A DNA stretch of 64,000 nucleotides from Mycobacterium malmoense (GTDB lineage Bacteria; Actinomycetota; Actinomycetes; Mycobacteriales; Mycobacteriaceae): the NCBI RefSeq assembly GCF_019645855.1, contig NZ_CP080999.1, forward strand, positions 1,302,001 through 1,366,000. Reading direction: 5' to 3'. The notes beneath the pieces were generated by a model. That model worked only from the letters and a program-made list of their open reading frames with translations. It was not told where the DNA came from and made no database searches. Shown one piece after another: positions 41,936 through 54,042 of the stretch. The translations under genes were made by a program, and so were the position numbers. Position 1 is the first letter of the stretch; each line of letters opens with the position of its first letter.

Positions 41936-42130
41936 CGGCCGGGGTCCGGAAGTCATCAGTGCCTGTAACGCCGACAGCCCGTCCACCGCACAGCACGGCG
42001 GCGCTTCCCCGTTATAGCGCAAGCCGAAAAGCGTTGCTGAACACGGTTCATCGCGCTCACGTTAGCCGCGACGGCCAGAAACGAAATCGGCCGTCACGGA
42101 ATCGGTTGCGTGACGGACCGCCACCAGGAT

Positions 42131-42144
42131 GGGACTTCGGCCCC
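42131..42144 (+). promoter_or_regulatory. DosR-like box upstream of the GltD-nifJ operon
   Basis: GGGACTTCGGCCCC keeps GGGACT and CCC of the DosR consensus and lies 116 bases before the ATG at 42261. Good half-sites in the correct spacing make hypoxic induction of the operon likely. Confidence 0.6.
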
Positions 42145-42260
42145 TACCGGCCGACCCCCACACCGTCGAAAGATCGAAAGGATGGCGACTCAGATCGCAG
42201 ATCCCGGCAGGGTCGCAACGCAGTCCGTGGGTGCCGGGTTTGAAGGTTTGAAGGGACGCC

Positions 42261-43948
42261 ATGTCGTTGAACTTGCCTGATATGACGCAGGTCCTGCAGG
42301 AGACGACGCGCAAGGGTGTGGGCGCCCGGCGGTGGCAGCGGCCGCTGTTCGTCGATCTTCTTCCGCCGTGCAACCACGCCTGCCCGGCCGGAGAAAACAT
42401 CCAGTCCTGGCTGGCCCATGCTCAGGACGGGGAATACGAAAAGGCCTGGCGGGTGCTGGTCGAGGACAATCCGCTTCCCTCGACGCACGGCCGAGCCTGC
42501 TATCACCCTTGCGAGACCGGCTGCAATCGCGCGTCGCTGGACACACCGATCGCCATCCACGCGGTCGAGCGTTTCCTGGGTGATCTCGCGGCCGACGAGG
42601 GCTGGCGCGTGCCGGTCGCAGCGCCCAGCGGCAAAAAGGTTCTCGTCGTGGGCGCCGGCCCTGGCGGACTGGCGTGCGCCTATCACCTGGCGCGCATGGG
42701 CCATCAGGTCGAAATCCGCGATGGCGCCGAGGAACCCGGCGGAATGATGACCTTCGGCATTCCCGCCTACCGGCTGCCGCGCGCCCCCCTGCGCCGAGAG
42801 ATCTCCCACATCACCGCGATGGCGGGCATCACCCTCCGGTGCGGCCATCGCGTCGACGATGTGATCGGCCAGATGCGCACCGGCGGGTTCGACGCCGTCT
42901 TCGTGGCCGTCGGCGCGCAAGAAGCCGACCACCTGGACATTCCGGCCATGGACGGCAAGAAGCTCATCGATGCGATCACCCTGCTGGGCGACGTGAGACA
43001 GGGGAGGCGCCCCCAGCTTGGCCGTACGGTGGCAGTCATTGGCGGCGGCGACGTCGCGGTGGACGCCGCGCGCACCGCCCGGCGCCTCGGGGCAACGGAC
43101 GCGTTGCTGGTGTATCGCCGCGACAAGCCCCACATGAAGGCGGCGCCCAGCGAGGCCAGCGAGGCATTCGCCGAAGGCGTGAAGGTCAAATGGCTAAGCA
43201 CCGTCGAGCGGTTCGGCGCGGCGGGGATCGTGATCGAAAAGGTTCAGATGAACCCCGACGGCGGCCTGACCCCGACCGGCGAGACCGAGCGGCTTGCCGC
43301 GGACTCGGTCGTGCTGGCCGTCGGCCAACACAGCGACCTGTCGCCGTTGCGCGGCGCGGACGGGGTCAGGATCACCACCGATGACGTCGTGGCGGTCGAC
43401 GAGGTGTTGATGACCGGCCATCCTGGGATCTTCGCCGGCGGGGACTGCATCGGCGGCGCCCGCACGATGACCGCGGCCGTCGGGCACGGCAAGCTGGCGG
43501 CGCGCGCCATCGACGCCTGGATGCGACGCGAAACCTACCACCATCCGCCGTCGCACCCGTTGGTCACCTTCGACATGCTGCACCTGCTCGATTATCTGGA
43601 CGCGCCGCGCAGCCACCAGCCCGAAGTTCCGCCGATGCAGCGCAGCGGATTCGGCGAAATCGTGGCGGGCCTCGACGAAGCCCAGGCGCGCTACGAGGCG
43701 CAGCGTTGCCTGTCGTGCGGCAACTGCTTCGAATGCGACAACTGCTATGCGGCCTGCCCGGAACAGGCGATCACCCGCCTGGGCCCTGGGCGCGGCTACA
43801 GCGTCGACATGAACCTTTGCACCGGCTGCGCAACATGTTTCGAACAGTGCCCCTGCCACGCCATCGACATGGTTCCCGAGCCGGGCGGATCCGCCCCTGC
43901 GGGCAGCCTCGGCGAAGCCCTGGCGCCAAGCGGTTTCGAGGTGCGGAG

Positions 43949-43952
<4 letters not shown>
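42261..43952 (+). CDS. GltD-like FAD/NAD(P) oxidoreductase with 4Fe-4S ferredoxin domain
   Basis: A 563-residue glutamate-synthase-small-subunit-like flavoprotein. An N-terminal Fe-S binding region (PPCNHACPAGENIQSW, ACYHPCETGCNR) leads to the FAD GAGPGGLACAYHLARMG and NAD(P) IGGGDVAVDAARTARRLG Rossmann motifs. A C-terminal dicluster 4Fe-4S ferredoxin domain has CLSCGNCFECDNCYAACP and CTGCATCFEQCPCHAID. No large GltB subunit is nearby, and the next gene is NifJ, coupled by ATGA (43949-43952). The likely job is moving electrons between ferredoxin (reduced by NifJ) and NAD(P)H, not glutamate synthesis. Confidence 0.83.
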
Positions 43953-47526
<3,574 letters not shown>

Positions 47527-47527
<1 letters not shown>

Positions 47528-48567
47528 TGACCCGGCCACGGCCAGATAGCGCCGCCGAGCCGGACCTGCGCACCCGGTATCTGGGGCTTGACCTCGAACA
47601 TCCGATCGTTGCGTCGGCGTCGCCGCTGACCGCCGATTTGGACGGCATCCTGCGACTTGCCGACGCCGGGGTCGCGGCGATCGTGATGGCCTCGATCTAC
47701 GAGGAGCAGGTCGTCGCCGAGGAACTGGCGCAGGCCGCGCTGCTCGAGCAGGGCAGCGACACCCAACCGGAGGCCACCGGATACTTCCCACAGGTCCCCG
47801 CGGACCGGGGCGTGCTGGAGGGCCGGCTGCAGACGCTGCGGCTCGCATCGCAGCGCGCGGGCGTGCCGATCATCGCCAGCCTGAACGCGAAATCCAATAC
47901 CGGCTGGGTCGATGTCGCGCGTCGGTTGGAAGAGGCCGGCGCCAGCGCCATCGAGCTCAACATCTACCGCGTACCCGCCGACCCGGCCGAAACCGGTGCG
48001 GCGGTAGAAGATAGCTATGCCGAAATCCTGCGGGTGGTCAAAGACGCGGTCAACGTGCCGGTCGCGGTCAAGCTCGTCCCGTTCTTCAGTTCGCCGGCGA
48101 ATATGGCGACCAAACTGGTGCAGGCCGGCGCCGACGGGCTCGTGCTGTTCAACCGGTTCTACGAGCCCGATATCGACCTCGATTCGCTGAAACCGCGGAC
48201 CGACTTTCAACTCAGCACGCCCTACGACATCCGGCTGCCTTTGATGTGGATCGGGCTGCTCTCGCGACACGTCAACGCCTCGTTTGCGGCCAGCACCGGC
48301 GTGTGGAGCGGCGACGAAGTCGTCAAATACCTGTTGGCGGGCGCCGACGTGACGATGACGACCTCGGCCCTACTCCAGCACGGCCCGCAGCACGTGACCA
48401 CGCTGCTGGACGGTCTGCGTGACTGGATGCACAGCCGCGGATTCGAATCGGTGGCCGCCCTCAAGGGCCGGCTCGCGGCCGACCAACATCCCGCCGCCGC
48501 GGCGCAGTTCCTGCGCGCCCAGTATCACGAAATCCTGACCACCGGTTATCTGGGCATCGGATGCTGA
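47527..48567 (+). CDS. dihydroorotate dehydrogenase-like FMN protein
   Basis: A 346-residue (beta/alpha)8 FMN oxidoreductase of the DHOD-like family: RYLGLDLEHPIVASASPLTA at the N terminus, IIASLNAKSNTGWVD, IELNIYRVP, VAVKLVPFF (FMN lysine) and GADGLVLFNRF. The real pyrD is usually elsewhere; this paralogue follows nifJ with a one-base overlap (TAATG) and is found beside nifJ in several bacteria. It may use an unknown substrate or serve fumarate-type electron disposal; that is inference. Confidence 0.82.
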
Positions 48568-48668
48568 CGACGGCATCTGCAGAGGCAAAAGCGCTGCGGC
48601 TCAACGCTTCTGGTCACCTTCCGGTTCTGTCGGTACTGCACAGTCAGGGCCCGCACGCTCACCGGTAC

Positions 48669-48686
48669 TAAGGCCGAAGGACCCTA
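48669..48686. promoter_or_regulatory. DosR-like box upstream of gap-ppk2
   Basis: TAAGGCCGAAGGACCCTA is a near-palindrome; its complement AGGGTCCTTCGGCCT keeps the GGG-C-TT-G-CC spacing of DosR sites. It lies 82 bases before the GAPDH ATG. The match is weaker than the two boxes at 41918 and 42131. Confidence 0.45.
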
Positions 48687-48768
48687 GGGTGTCGCGCCCC
48701 GGGTGCGTGATCATGGCAGTTGGCGGACGGTACGTGGCGACACGAGGCTATTGATAAGGAGGCGGGCC

Positions 48769-49782
48769 ATGGTTGCGCGGGTGGCCATCAACGGCCTGGG
48801 CCGAATCGGCCGGGCCACACTCAAATCGGTGCTCGGGGAGCGGGGGCTGGAGCTGGCGGCGGTCAATGACGTGGCGCCGATCGACAACTTGGCCTACCTG
48901 CTGCGTTACGACACCGTCTACGGACGTGCTGATAGCACTGTCAGCGTTGCGGACTCGATGATCTCGGTGGCGGGCCAGCGGATAAAGGTGCTCAATGAAG
49001 CCGATCCCACCAAGCTGCCCTGGCGAGATCTCAAGGTGGATCTGGTTTTTGAATGCACCGGCGCGTTCCGCAGGTCCGCCGATCTGCGGGCACACCTTGA
49101 TGCCGGAGCGCGGCGGGTGATCCTCTCGGCACCGGCAAAGGACGAGTTGGCCACGATCGTCTACGGCGTCAACGAACACGACGCCGCCGGGCAGGAAATG
49201 ATGTCCAACGCCAGCTGCACCACCAACTGCATCGCCCCCGTGATGGAGATTCTGCACCGCGGCATCGGTGTCCAAAAAGCGACGATGACTACCGTGCACG
49301 CCTACACGTCCAGCCAGAAACTGGTGGATGGCCCCGCGCGCAAGTGGCGGCGGGGGCGTGCCGCGGGCGCCAACATCATTCCGACCTCGACCGGCGCGGC
49401 CGAGGCGACGGGTCGAGTCGTTCCCGCGGTGGCCGGCCGCTTCGACGGGATCGCTTTGCGGGTGCCCGTGCCGGTCGGTTCGATCGCCGACATCGTGGCG
49501 CTGGTCAGCAGGGAAACCTCCGTCGAGGAGGTCAACGATCTGTTCCGCACGGAAGCCTCCAGCGAACGTTATCGCGGTGTGTTAGGCGTTTCCGAGGAGC
49601 CCATCGTGTCGGCCGACGTCATCGCCGACCCGCGCGCGTCGGTGGTGGACGCCACGCTGACCACGGTCACCGGCGGCGATCTGGTGAAGGTGATGGCGTG
49701 GTACGACAACGAATGGGGTTACGCTCAGCAGATGATCCGCCAGGCCCTGCTGCTAGTGGGCGAGTCGGCCACGACTCGTTGA
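48769..49782 (+). CDS. glyceraldehyde-3-phosphate dehydrogenase (second, hypoxia-region paralogue)
   Basis: A 337-residue type I GAPDH. NAD-binding INGLGRIGRATLKS opens the protein, the active-site SNASCTTNC is at about residue 150, and STGAAEATGRVVP, RVPVPVGSIADI and WYDNEWGYAQQM are all present. The usual mycobacterial gap is next to pgk and tpi; this copy stands alone with ppk2, so it is probably a second isozyme used under low oxygen. The ATG at 48769 has aaggagg nine bases upstream. Confidence 0.9.
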   Translation: MVARVAINGLGRIGRATLKSVLGERGLELAAVNDVAPIDNLAYLLRYDTVYGRADSTVSVADSMISVAGQRIKVLNEADPTKLPWRDLKVDLVFECTGAFRRSADLRAHLDAGARRVILSAPAKDELATIVYGVNEHDAAGQEMMSNASCTTNCIAPVMEILHRGIGVQKATMTTVHAYTSSQKLVDGPARKWRRGRAAGANIIPTSTGAAEATGRVVPAVAGRFDGIALRVPVPVGSIADIVALVSRETSVEEVNDLFRTEASSERYRGVLGVSEEPIVSADVIADPRASVVDATLTTVTGGDLVKVMAWYDNEWGYAQQMIRQALLLVGESATTR

Positions 49783-49794
49783 GAGGTGAGCCAC

Positions 49795-50673
49795 ATGGCC
49801 CGGTGGAGAGGGCTGGCGCAGGCCACGCTGGTCAAGCCGGGCTCGCAGGTCGACCTCGCCCGAGACTTCGACCCCGGCCTTCGCGACGAACGGCTCGGGA
49901 AGGCCGCTGGTCTCGAGGCCCTGGCCGAGGCCACCGCCACGCTGGTGGCATTGCAGGACCGCTTCTTCGCCCAAGCCGACCGGGCGTTGTTGATCATTCT
50001 CCAGGCGATTGACGCCGCGGGTAAGGACGGCACCATCAAGCACGTCATGAGCGGGCTGAACCCCGAGGGCGTCGACGTGTACAGCTTCAAAGCGCCCTCA
50101 GCGATAGAGCAGGCGCATGACTATCTGTGGCGCCACCACAGAGTGCTGCCGCAGCTGGGCCGCATCGCGGTGTTCAACCGGTCGCATTACGAGAACGTGT
50201 TGGTCACCCGTGTGCACCCGGAGACGCTGTGGCCACCCGCGGCGATTAATTCAAAAGGCCTCTGGCGGAGGCGCTTTCGCGACATCAATAATTGGGAGCG
50301 TTACCTCACCGATAACGGGACGGTCATCGTCAAACTGTTTCTCAACGTTTCCAGAGGAGAACAGCGGCGACGGTTCCTCGAGCGCATCGAGGAACCCGAG
50401 AAGAACTGGAAGTTCTCCGTCGCCGATCTGCGCGAACGCGAGTTCTGGGATGACTACCAGCGGGCCATCTCGGAGATGCTCAGCCACACCAGCACCGAAT
50501 GGGCGCCCTGGCATGTGATTCCCGCGGACCACAAATGGTTCAGCCATCTGTCGACCTCCGCGGTCCTGGTGCGGGCACTGGAAGATCTCGACCCCCACTA
50601 TCCGCGGATCGCCAGCGCGGACAAGGCCGCATTCGAGCAGGCAAAACGGAAATTACTGGGCGAGCACGGATGA
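49795..50673 (+). CDS. polyphosphate kinase 2 (PPK2) family protein
   Basis: A 292-residue PPK2-family phosphotransferase that moves phosphate between polyphosphate and nucleotides. Walker A-like IDAAGKDGTIKHVMSGLNPE, the lid FNRSHYENVLVTRVHP, NWERYLTDNGTVIVKLFLN, and WKFSVADLRERE with WAPWHVIPADHKWF match the family. I use the ATG at 49795, preceded by gagaggtgag; the GTG at 49786 is less well spaced. It follows GAPDH by 12 bases, so they are one operon. It could buffer ATP or GTP in non-growing cells. Confidence 0.88.
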   Translation: MARWRGLAQATLVKPGSQVDLARDFDPGLRDERLGKAAGLEALAEATATLVALQDRFFAQADRALLIILQAIDAAGKDGTIKHVMSGLNPEGVDVYSFKAPSAIEQAHDYLWRHHRVLPQLGRIAVFNRSHYENVLVTRVHPETLWPPAAINSKGLWRRRFRDINNWERYLTDNGTVIVKLFLNVSRGEQRRRFLERIEEPEKNWKFSVADLREREFWDDYQRAISEMLSHTSTEWAPWHVIPADHKWFSHLSTSAVLVRALEDLDPHYPRIASADKAAFEQAKRKLLGEHG

Positions 50674-50750
50674 CGCGGCCGGGTGGGGCATCCCACACGC
50701 CCGTTGCCGAGGACATCATTGTCCGACGCTCGCTGGCCGAACGGTCGGTG

Positions 50751-51236
50751 CTAGCTCGGTGTCGGCGACACGAACTCCAGTGAGTGGCAAAGGTTGTGTC
50801 GTGCGGGGCCGGTCAGTCCCTGCCGGAGTTCCCATGCATAGCCGCGGATGGCCAGCACGTAGGCGTCCGGGACGTGGTCGAAGCACTGCCGGCTGGCCGC
50901 CAGGATGGACGGCACCGAGATCGCGTGCGACGTGAAGCTGAAGTCCAGCCTCGGCTCCGGACGGCTCACGGTAAAGGATTCGACCGCGGGGTCTTTCGTG
51001 GCGTCCACGAACAACACTCGCGTGTACCGGCTGATCAGGTCGGCGTCTTCGAGGCTCAGCTGATAGGTGCGGCGCAGGTGCGCGCGCGGCCGGGGACGGC
51101 GTTGCTCGAGCCGGTCGATGAAGGCCCAGCCCAATCCGTCGTCCTGACGCCCGTCGTTGCCGATGCCGTAGATCAGCGAGGCGGGGTCGTCAAAGAACCC
51201 GCGCGACACGCGGATTGGGTCAGCGTCGGCGTTCAT
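50751..51236 (-). CDS. hydrogenase maturation protease (HoxW/HybD type)
   Basis: A 161-residue M52-family endopeptidase that trims the C terminus of the [NiFe] large subunit after nickel insertion. The N-terminal Ni-sensing motif is GIGNDGRQDDGLGW, and VLFVDATKD holds the second acidic ligand. A conserved His appears in TSHAISVPSILA. It overlaps the 3' end of the large subunit gene by 17 bases, so the pair is co-transcribed at the end of the minus-strand run. Confidence 0.88.
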   Translation of the reverse strand: MNADADPIRVSRGFFDDPASLIYGIGNDGRQDDGLGWAFIDRLEQRRPRPRAHLRRTYQLSLEDADLISRYTRVLFVDATKDPAVESFTVSRPEPRLDFSFTSHAISVPSILAASRQCFDHVPDAYVLAIRGYAWELRQGLTGPARHNLCHSLEFVSPTPS

Positions 51237-52686
51237 CGACCACCCGTCCTTGTGCGTCGACGACGGTGACGGTCAACGGCATCTGCCCCAGCGCGTGGGT
51301 CGCGCAGCTCAGGCAGGGATCGTAGGCGCGGATGCCCACCTCGATGGCATTCATCATGGGTTCGGTGATTTCGGTTCGGCCCCGCAGATAGTTCTCGGCG
51401 ACACTGCGCACCGTCCAGTTGAGCACCTGGTTGTTCTGGGTGGTGGCCACGATCAGGTTGGCGAAGGTGATGTTGCCCTCGCGATCGGCGCGGTAGTGGT
51501 GCAGCAGGCTGCCCCGGGGGGCCTCCACCACGCCGACGCCCTCCCCGATCCAGGCGTCGGCACCAGGGGAGACCACCAGGTCGTCCTTTTGCACGTCGGG
51601 GTCGTTCAGCAGGTCCCGGACGACCTCGGCGGCGTGGATGATTTCGATCGTGCGCGCCCAATTGGTGTGCAACGTCATGTTGTTGGCGCGTCCGCCGGTA
51701 TACGCGTGGAACCTCTCCAGCGCCTCGGCGGCGATCGGGGTGGACAGCGTCTTCGTGACGTTGAGCCGGGCCAGCGGGCCCACCCGCACCGAGCCCGCCT
51801 CGCGGCCCAGGTCGGTCAGATAGGGAAACTTCATATAGCTCCACTTCTCCACCCCCTCGGAGAAGTGGTCGAGATAGTCGCGGTAGTCGAATTCGCGTAC
51901 CAGCTTCTTGTGTTCGTCGACGACCCGCAGCCGGCCGTCGTAGTAGTCGACGTTGCCGTCGTGGTCCACCAGACACATGTTGAGCGCCGGCACCGTGGCG
52001 AACCGGTCGACCTGGTCGCGGTGCGCCTCGTGGAAGTCGTAGAACATCTGCAGACCCAGCGCGGCGTCCTCGATGACCTCGTCGACGCAAGCCAACCCGT
52101 CGCCGCCGCGCAGGAATCGGTCCACGTCGGCGGCCGTCAGGCTCTTGTTCACCCCGCCGGGCACCGACGAGATGCCGTGCATGCGTTTCCCGAAGACGGC
52201 CTCGATGACTTCCTGGCCCCACTTGCGCAGCCGGACAACGCGTTTGACCAGATCGGGGTTGGCCTCGATCAGCCCGATGAAGTTGCGCTGCTCGGGTGCG
52301 GCGTCGATACCGAACAGCATTTCGGGCACCACCAGGTAGAAGTAGGCGGTGACGTGCGATTGCAGCATCTGCGCGTAGTGACCCAGCCGGCGCATCTTGA
52401 CGGCGGTCGGGGTGAGAGCGGTGCCGGACGCCGGCCCGATCCCGATCATGTCGTCGAGGGCCTTGGCGCCGCCGAGGTGGTGACTGACGAAACAGATCCC
52501 GCAGATCCGCTGCATGAGAACCGGCGCTTCCCAGTAGGGGTGGCCTTGAATGAACCTCTCGTAGCCGCGGAACTCCACCACGTGCAGCTTGGCGTCGGTG
52601 ACGTTGTGGTCGTCGTCGAGTTCGATGACCACCCTGCCGTGTCCCTCGATGCGGGTGAGCGGATCGATGACGAGCGTTGTTGCCAT
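51220..52686 (-). CDS. hoxH: [NiFe] hydrogenase large subunit (HoxH-like, group 3)
   Basis: A 488-residue catalytic subunit. The N-terminal nickel motif is RICGICFVSHHLG (C62, C65) and the C-terminal motif DPCLSCATHALGQMP. Cleavage after the His would remove about 23 residues, consistent with the adjacent protease gene. RIEGHGRVVIELDDD opens the protein. Together with HoxY, HoxU and the HoxF-like diaphorase it forms a soluble, NAD(P)-linked bidirectional hydrogenase, most like group 3d. Confidence 0.9.
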   Translation of the reverse strand: MATTLVIDPLTRIEGHGRVVIELDDDHNVTDAKLHVVEFRGYERFIQGHPYWEAPVLMQRICGICFVSHHLGGAKALDDMIGIGPASGTALTPTAVKMRRLGHYAQMLQSHVTAYFYLVVPEMLFGIDAAPEQRNFIGLIEANPDLVKRVVRLRKWGQEVIEAVFGKRMHGISSVPGGVNKSLTAADVDRFLRGGDGLACVDEVIEDAALGLQMFYDFHEAHRDQVDRFATVPALNMCLVDHDGNVDYYDGRLRVVDEHKKLVREFDYRDYLDHFSEGVEKWSYMKFPYLTDLGREAGSVRVGPLARLNVTKTLSTPIAAEALERFHAYTGGRANNMTLHTNWARTIEIIHAAEVVRDLLNDPDVQKDDLVVSPGADAWIGEGVGVVEAPRGSLLHHYRADREGNITFANLIVATTQNNQVLNWTVRSVAENYLRGRTEITEPMMNAIEVGIRAYDPCLSCATHALGQMPLTVTVVDAQGRVVDERRR

Positions 52687-52702
52687 GGCGGCCGTTCCCC
52701 GA

Positions 52703-53332
52703 TCAGTCGAAATGGTTGAGAGACTTGGGCAACTTCACGGGGCGCCCGTTGACCAGGTCCTCGAGCACGTCGAGGATCGCGTTCGCGCTCGGCGGGCAGC
52801 CCGGGATGAAGTAGTCCATGTGCACGACCTCGTGGCACGGGTACACGTCGTTGGTCAGGATGGGGATGCGCTTGTCGTAGGGCACCACCGGGCCGGAGCC
52901 GGGCGGCGCCGTGGGGGACCGCGTGTAGGCCTCCGCGAGACAGTCCTTGAGCCCCACCATGTTTCGCAGCGACGGTACGCCGCCCCAGATGGCGCAGGCG
53001 CCGACCGAGATCAGGACGTCGCAGTTGTCCCGGAAGTGCCGCAGCGTTTCGATGTTGTCCTCGTTGGCGACCCCGCCCTCGATGAATCCGATGTGGCACC
53101 GCTGCGGTATGCGCTTGATGTCGGTGAACGACGATCGCAGGATGGTGATCTTGTCCAACAGGGCGATCATTCGCTCGTCGATGTCGAGCAACGACAGGGT
53201 GCATCCCCAGCAGCCGCACAGGCTGATCATGGAGACCTTGATCTTCCCCGCGCGCTTGGCGGCCAGCTCGGGGTCGAGCGGGGTGGCCGGAAGTTCGTGG
53301 GACGCAATCTCATTCGTGCCCGAAGTGGTCAC
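52703..53332 (-). CDS. hoxY: hydrogenase small subunit (HoxY-like)
   Basis: A 209-residue Fe-S subunit that carries the proximal 4Fe-4S cluster: CGCWGCTLSLLD, GACAIWGG and IPGCPPSANAILDVLEDL supply the cysteines. The length and single cluster are those of HoxY/HydD, not the longer small subunits of membrane-bound hydrogenases. The GTG start at 53332 overlaps the HoxU stop as GTGA (53329-53332); it ends 16 bases before the large subunit. Confidence 0.88.
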   Translation of the reverse strand: MTTSGTNEIASHELPATPLDPELAAKRAGKIKVSMISLCGCWGCTLSLLDIDERMIALLDKITILRSSFTDIKRIPQRCHIGFIEGGVANEDNIETLRHFRDNCDVLISVGACAIWGGVPSLRNMVGLKDCLAEAYTRSPTAPPGSGPVVPYDKRIPILTNDVYPCHEVVHMDYFIPGCPPSANAILDVLEDLVNGRPVKLPKSLNHFD

Positions 53333-54042
53333 TTGGCATGCCTCCGTGACGGTTCCAGCGCCCGGTCCTTCACCGATTCGACGTCGTAGCGCCGCTCGCC
53401 GATGGGCTCGTCGTAGCCCACCCCTTTTTCCAGGATCGTGCCGACGGGACAGATGTCGACGGCCTCGCGGACCTGTTCGGGGGGCATCTTGTTGGCCAGT
53501 TCGACGTCGACCTCGATGCGGGCATGCGTTCCGCGCCCGCTGATGGTGAAGATCTTCTTGCCGGTCTCGCGGTCCCGGATGAACTCCACGCAACGCTGGC
53601 AGAAGATGCAGCGGTCGCGCTCGAGCCAGATGGTGTCGCACGCGTGGTCGGCAACCCGCTGGGGAAATTGGTAGGGGAACCGGGAGACCACCATGTCCAC
53701 CTCGTAGCCGACGGCCTGCAGCGTGCACCGGCCGGCCTTCTCGCAGCTGGGGCAGTTGTGGTTGCCCTCGGCAAACAGCATTTCCACCAACGCTTTTCGC
53801 GCCTCGCTGATCCGCGGTTCATCGACCTGCACCCGCATCCCGTCGCTGACCTTGACCGTGCAAGCCGCGGCGGTCCTGCCGTTGACCGTGACCGAACACA
53901 CCCGGCAGGTTCCCAGGGCCGGGTGTTCGGGCAGGTAACACAGGGTCGGGATGTACACGCCCGCCTCGGCGGCGACGTCGACGAGCGTGCGGCCCGCCTC
54001 GGTGGTGACGGCGGTGCCGTCGATCTCGATCCGGATGCTCAC
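53329..54042 (-). CDS. hoxU: hydrogenase diaphorase subunit HoxU (NuoG-N-terminal-like)
   Basis: A 237-residue Fe-S protein with a 2Fe-2S ferredoxin domain (CYLPEHPALGTCRVCSV ... C), the His-Cys3 cluster HNCPSCEKAGRCTLQ, and a 4Fe-4S motif RCIFCQRCVEF with the distant DICPVG. This matches HoxU, which links the diaphorase to the hydrogenase module. It overlaps both neighbours by four bases (54039-54042 and 53329-53332), a tightly coupled operon. Confidence 0.9.
   Translation of the reverse strand: MSIRIEIDGTAVTTEAGRTLVDVAAEAGVYIPTLCYLPEHPALGTCRVCSVTVNGRTAAACTVKVSDGMRVQVDEPRISEARKALVEMLFAEGNHNCPSCEKAGRCTLQAVGYEVDMVVSRFPYQFPQRVADHACDTIWLERDRCIFCQRCVEFIRDRETGKKIFTISGRGTHARIEVDVELANKMPPEQVREAVDICPVGTILEKGVGYDEPIGERRYDVESVKDRALEPSRRHAK

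Larger units (their letters stand above)
41840..42260. other. 421-base divergent intergenic region
   Basis: Separates the leftward small gene/HAD-HerA unit from the rightward GltD-nifJ operon. It contains the two DosR-like boxes listed separately and no gene that I can support. Confidence 0.5.
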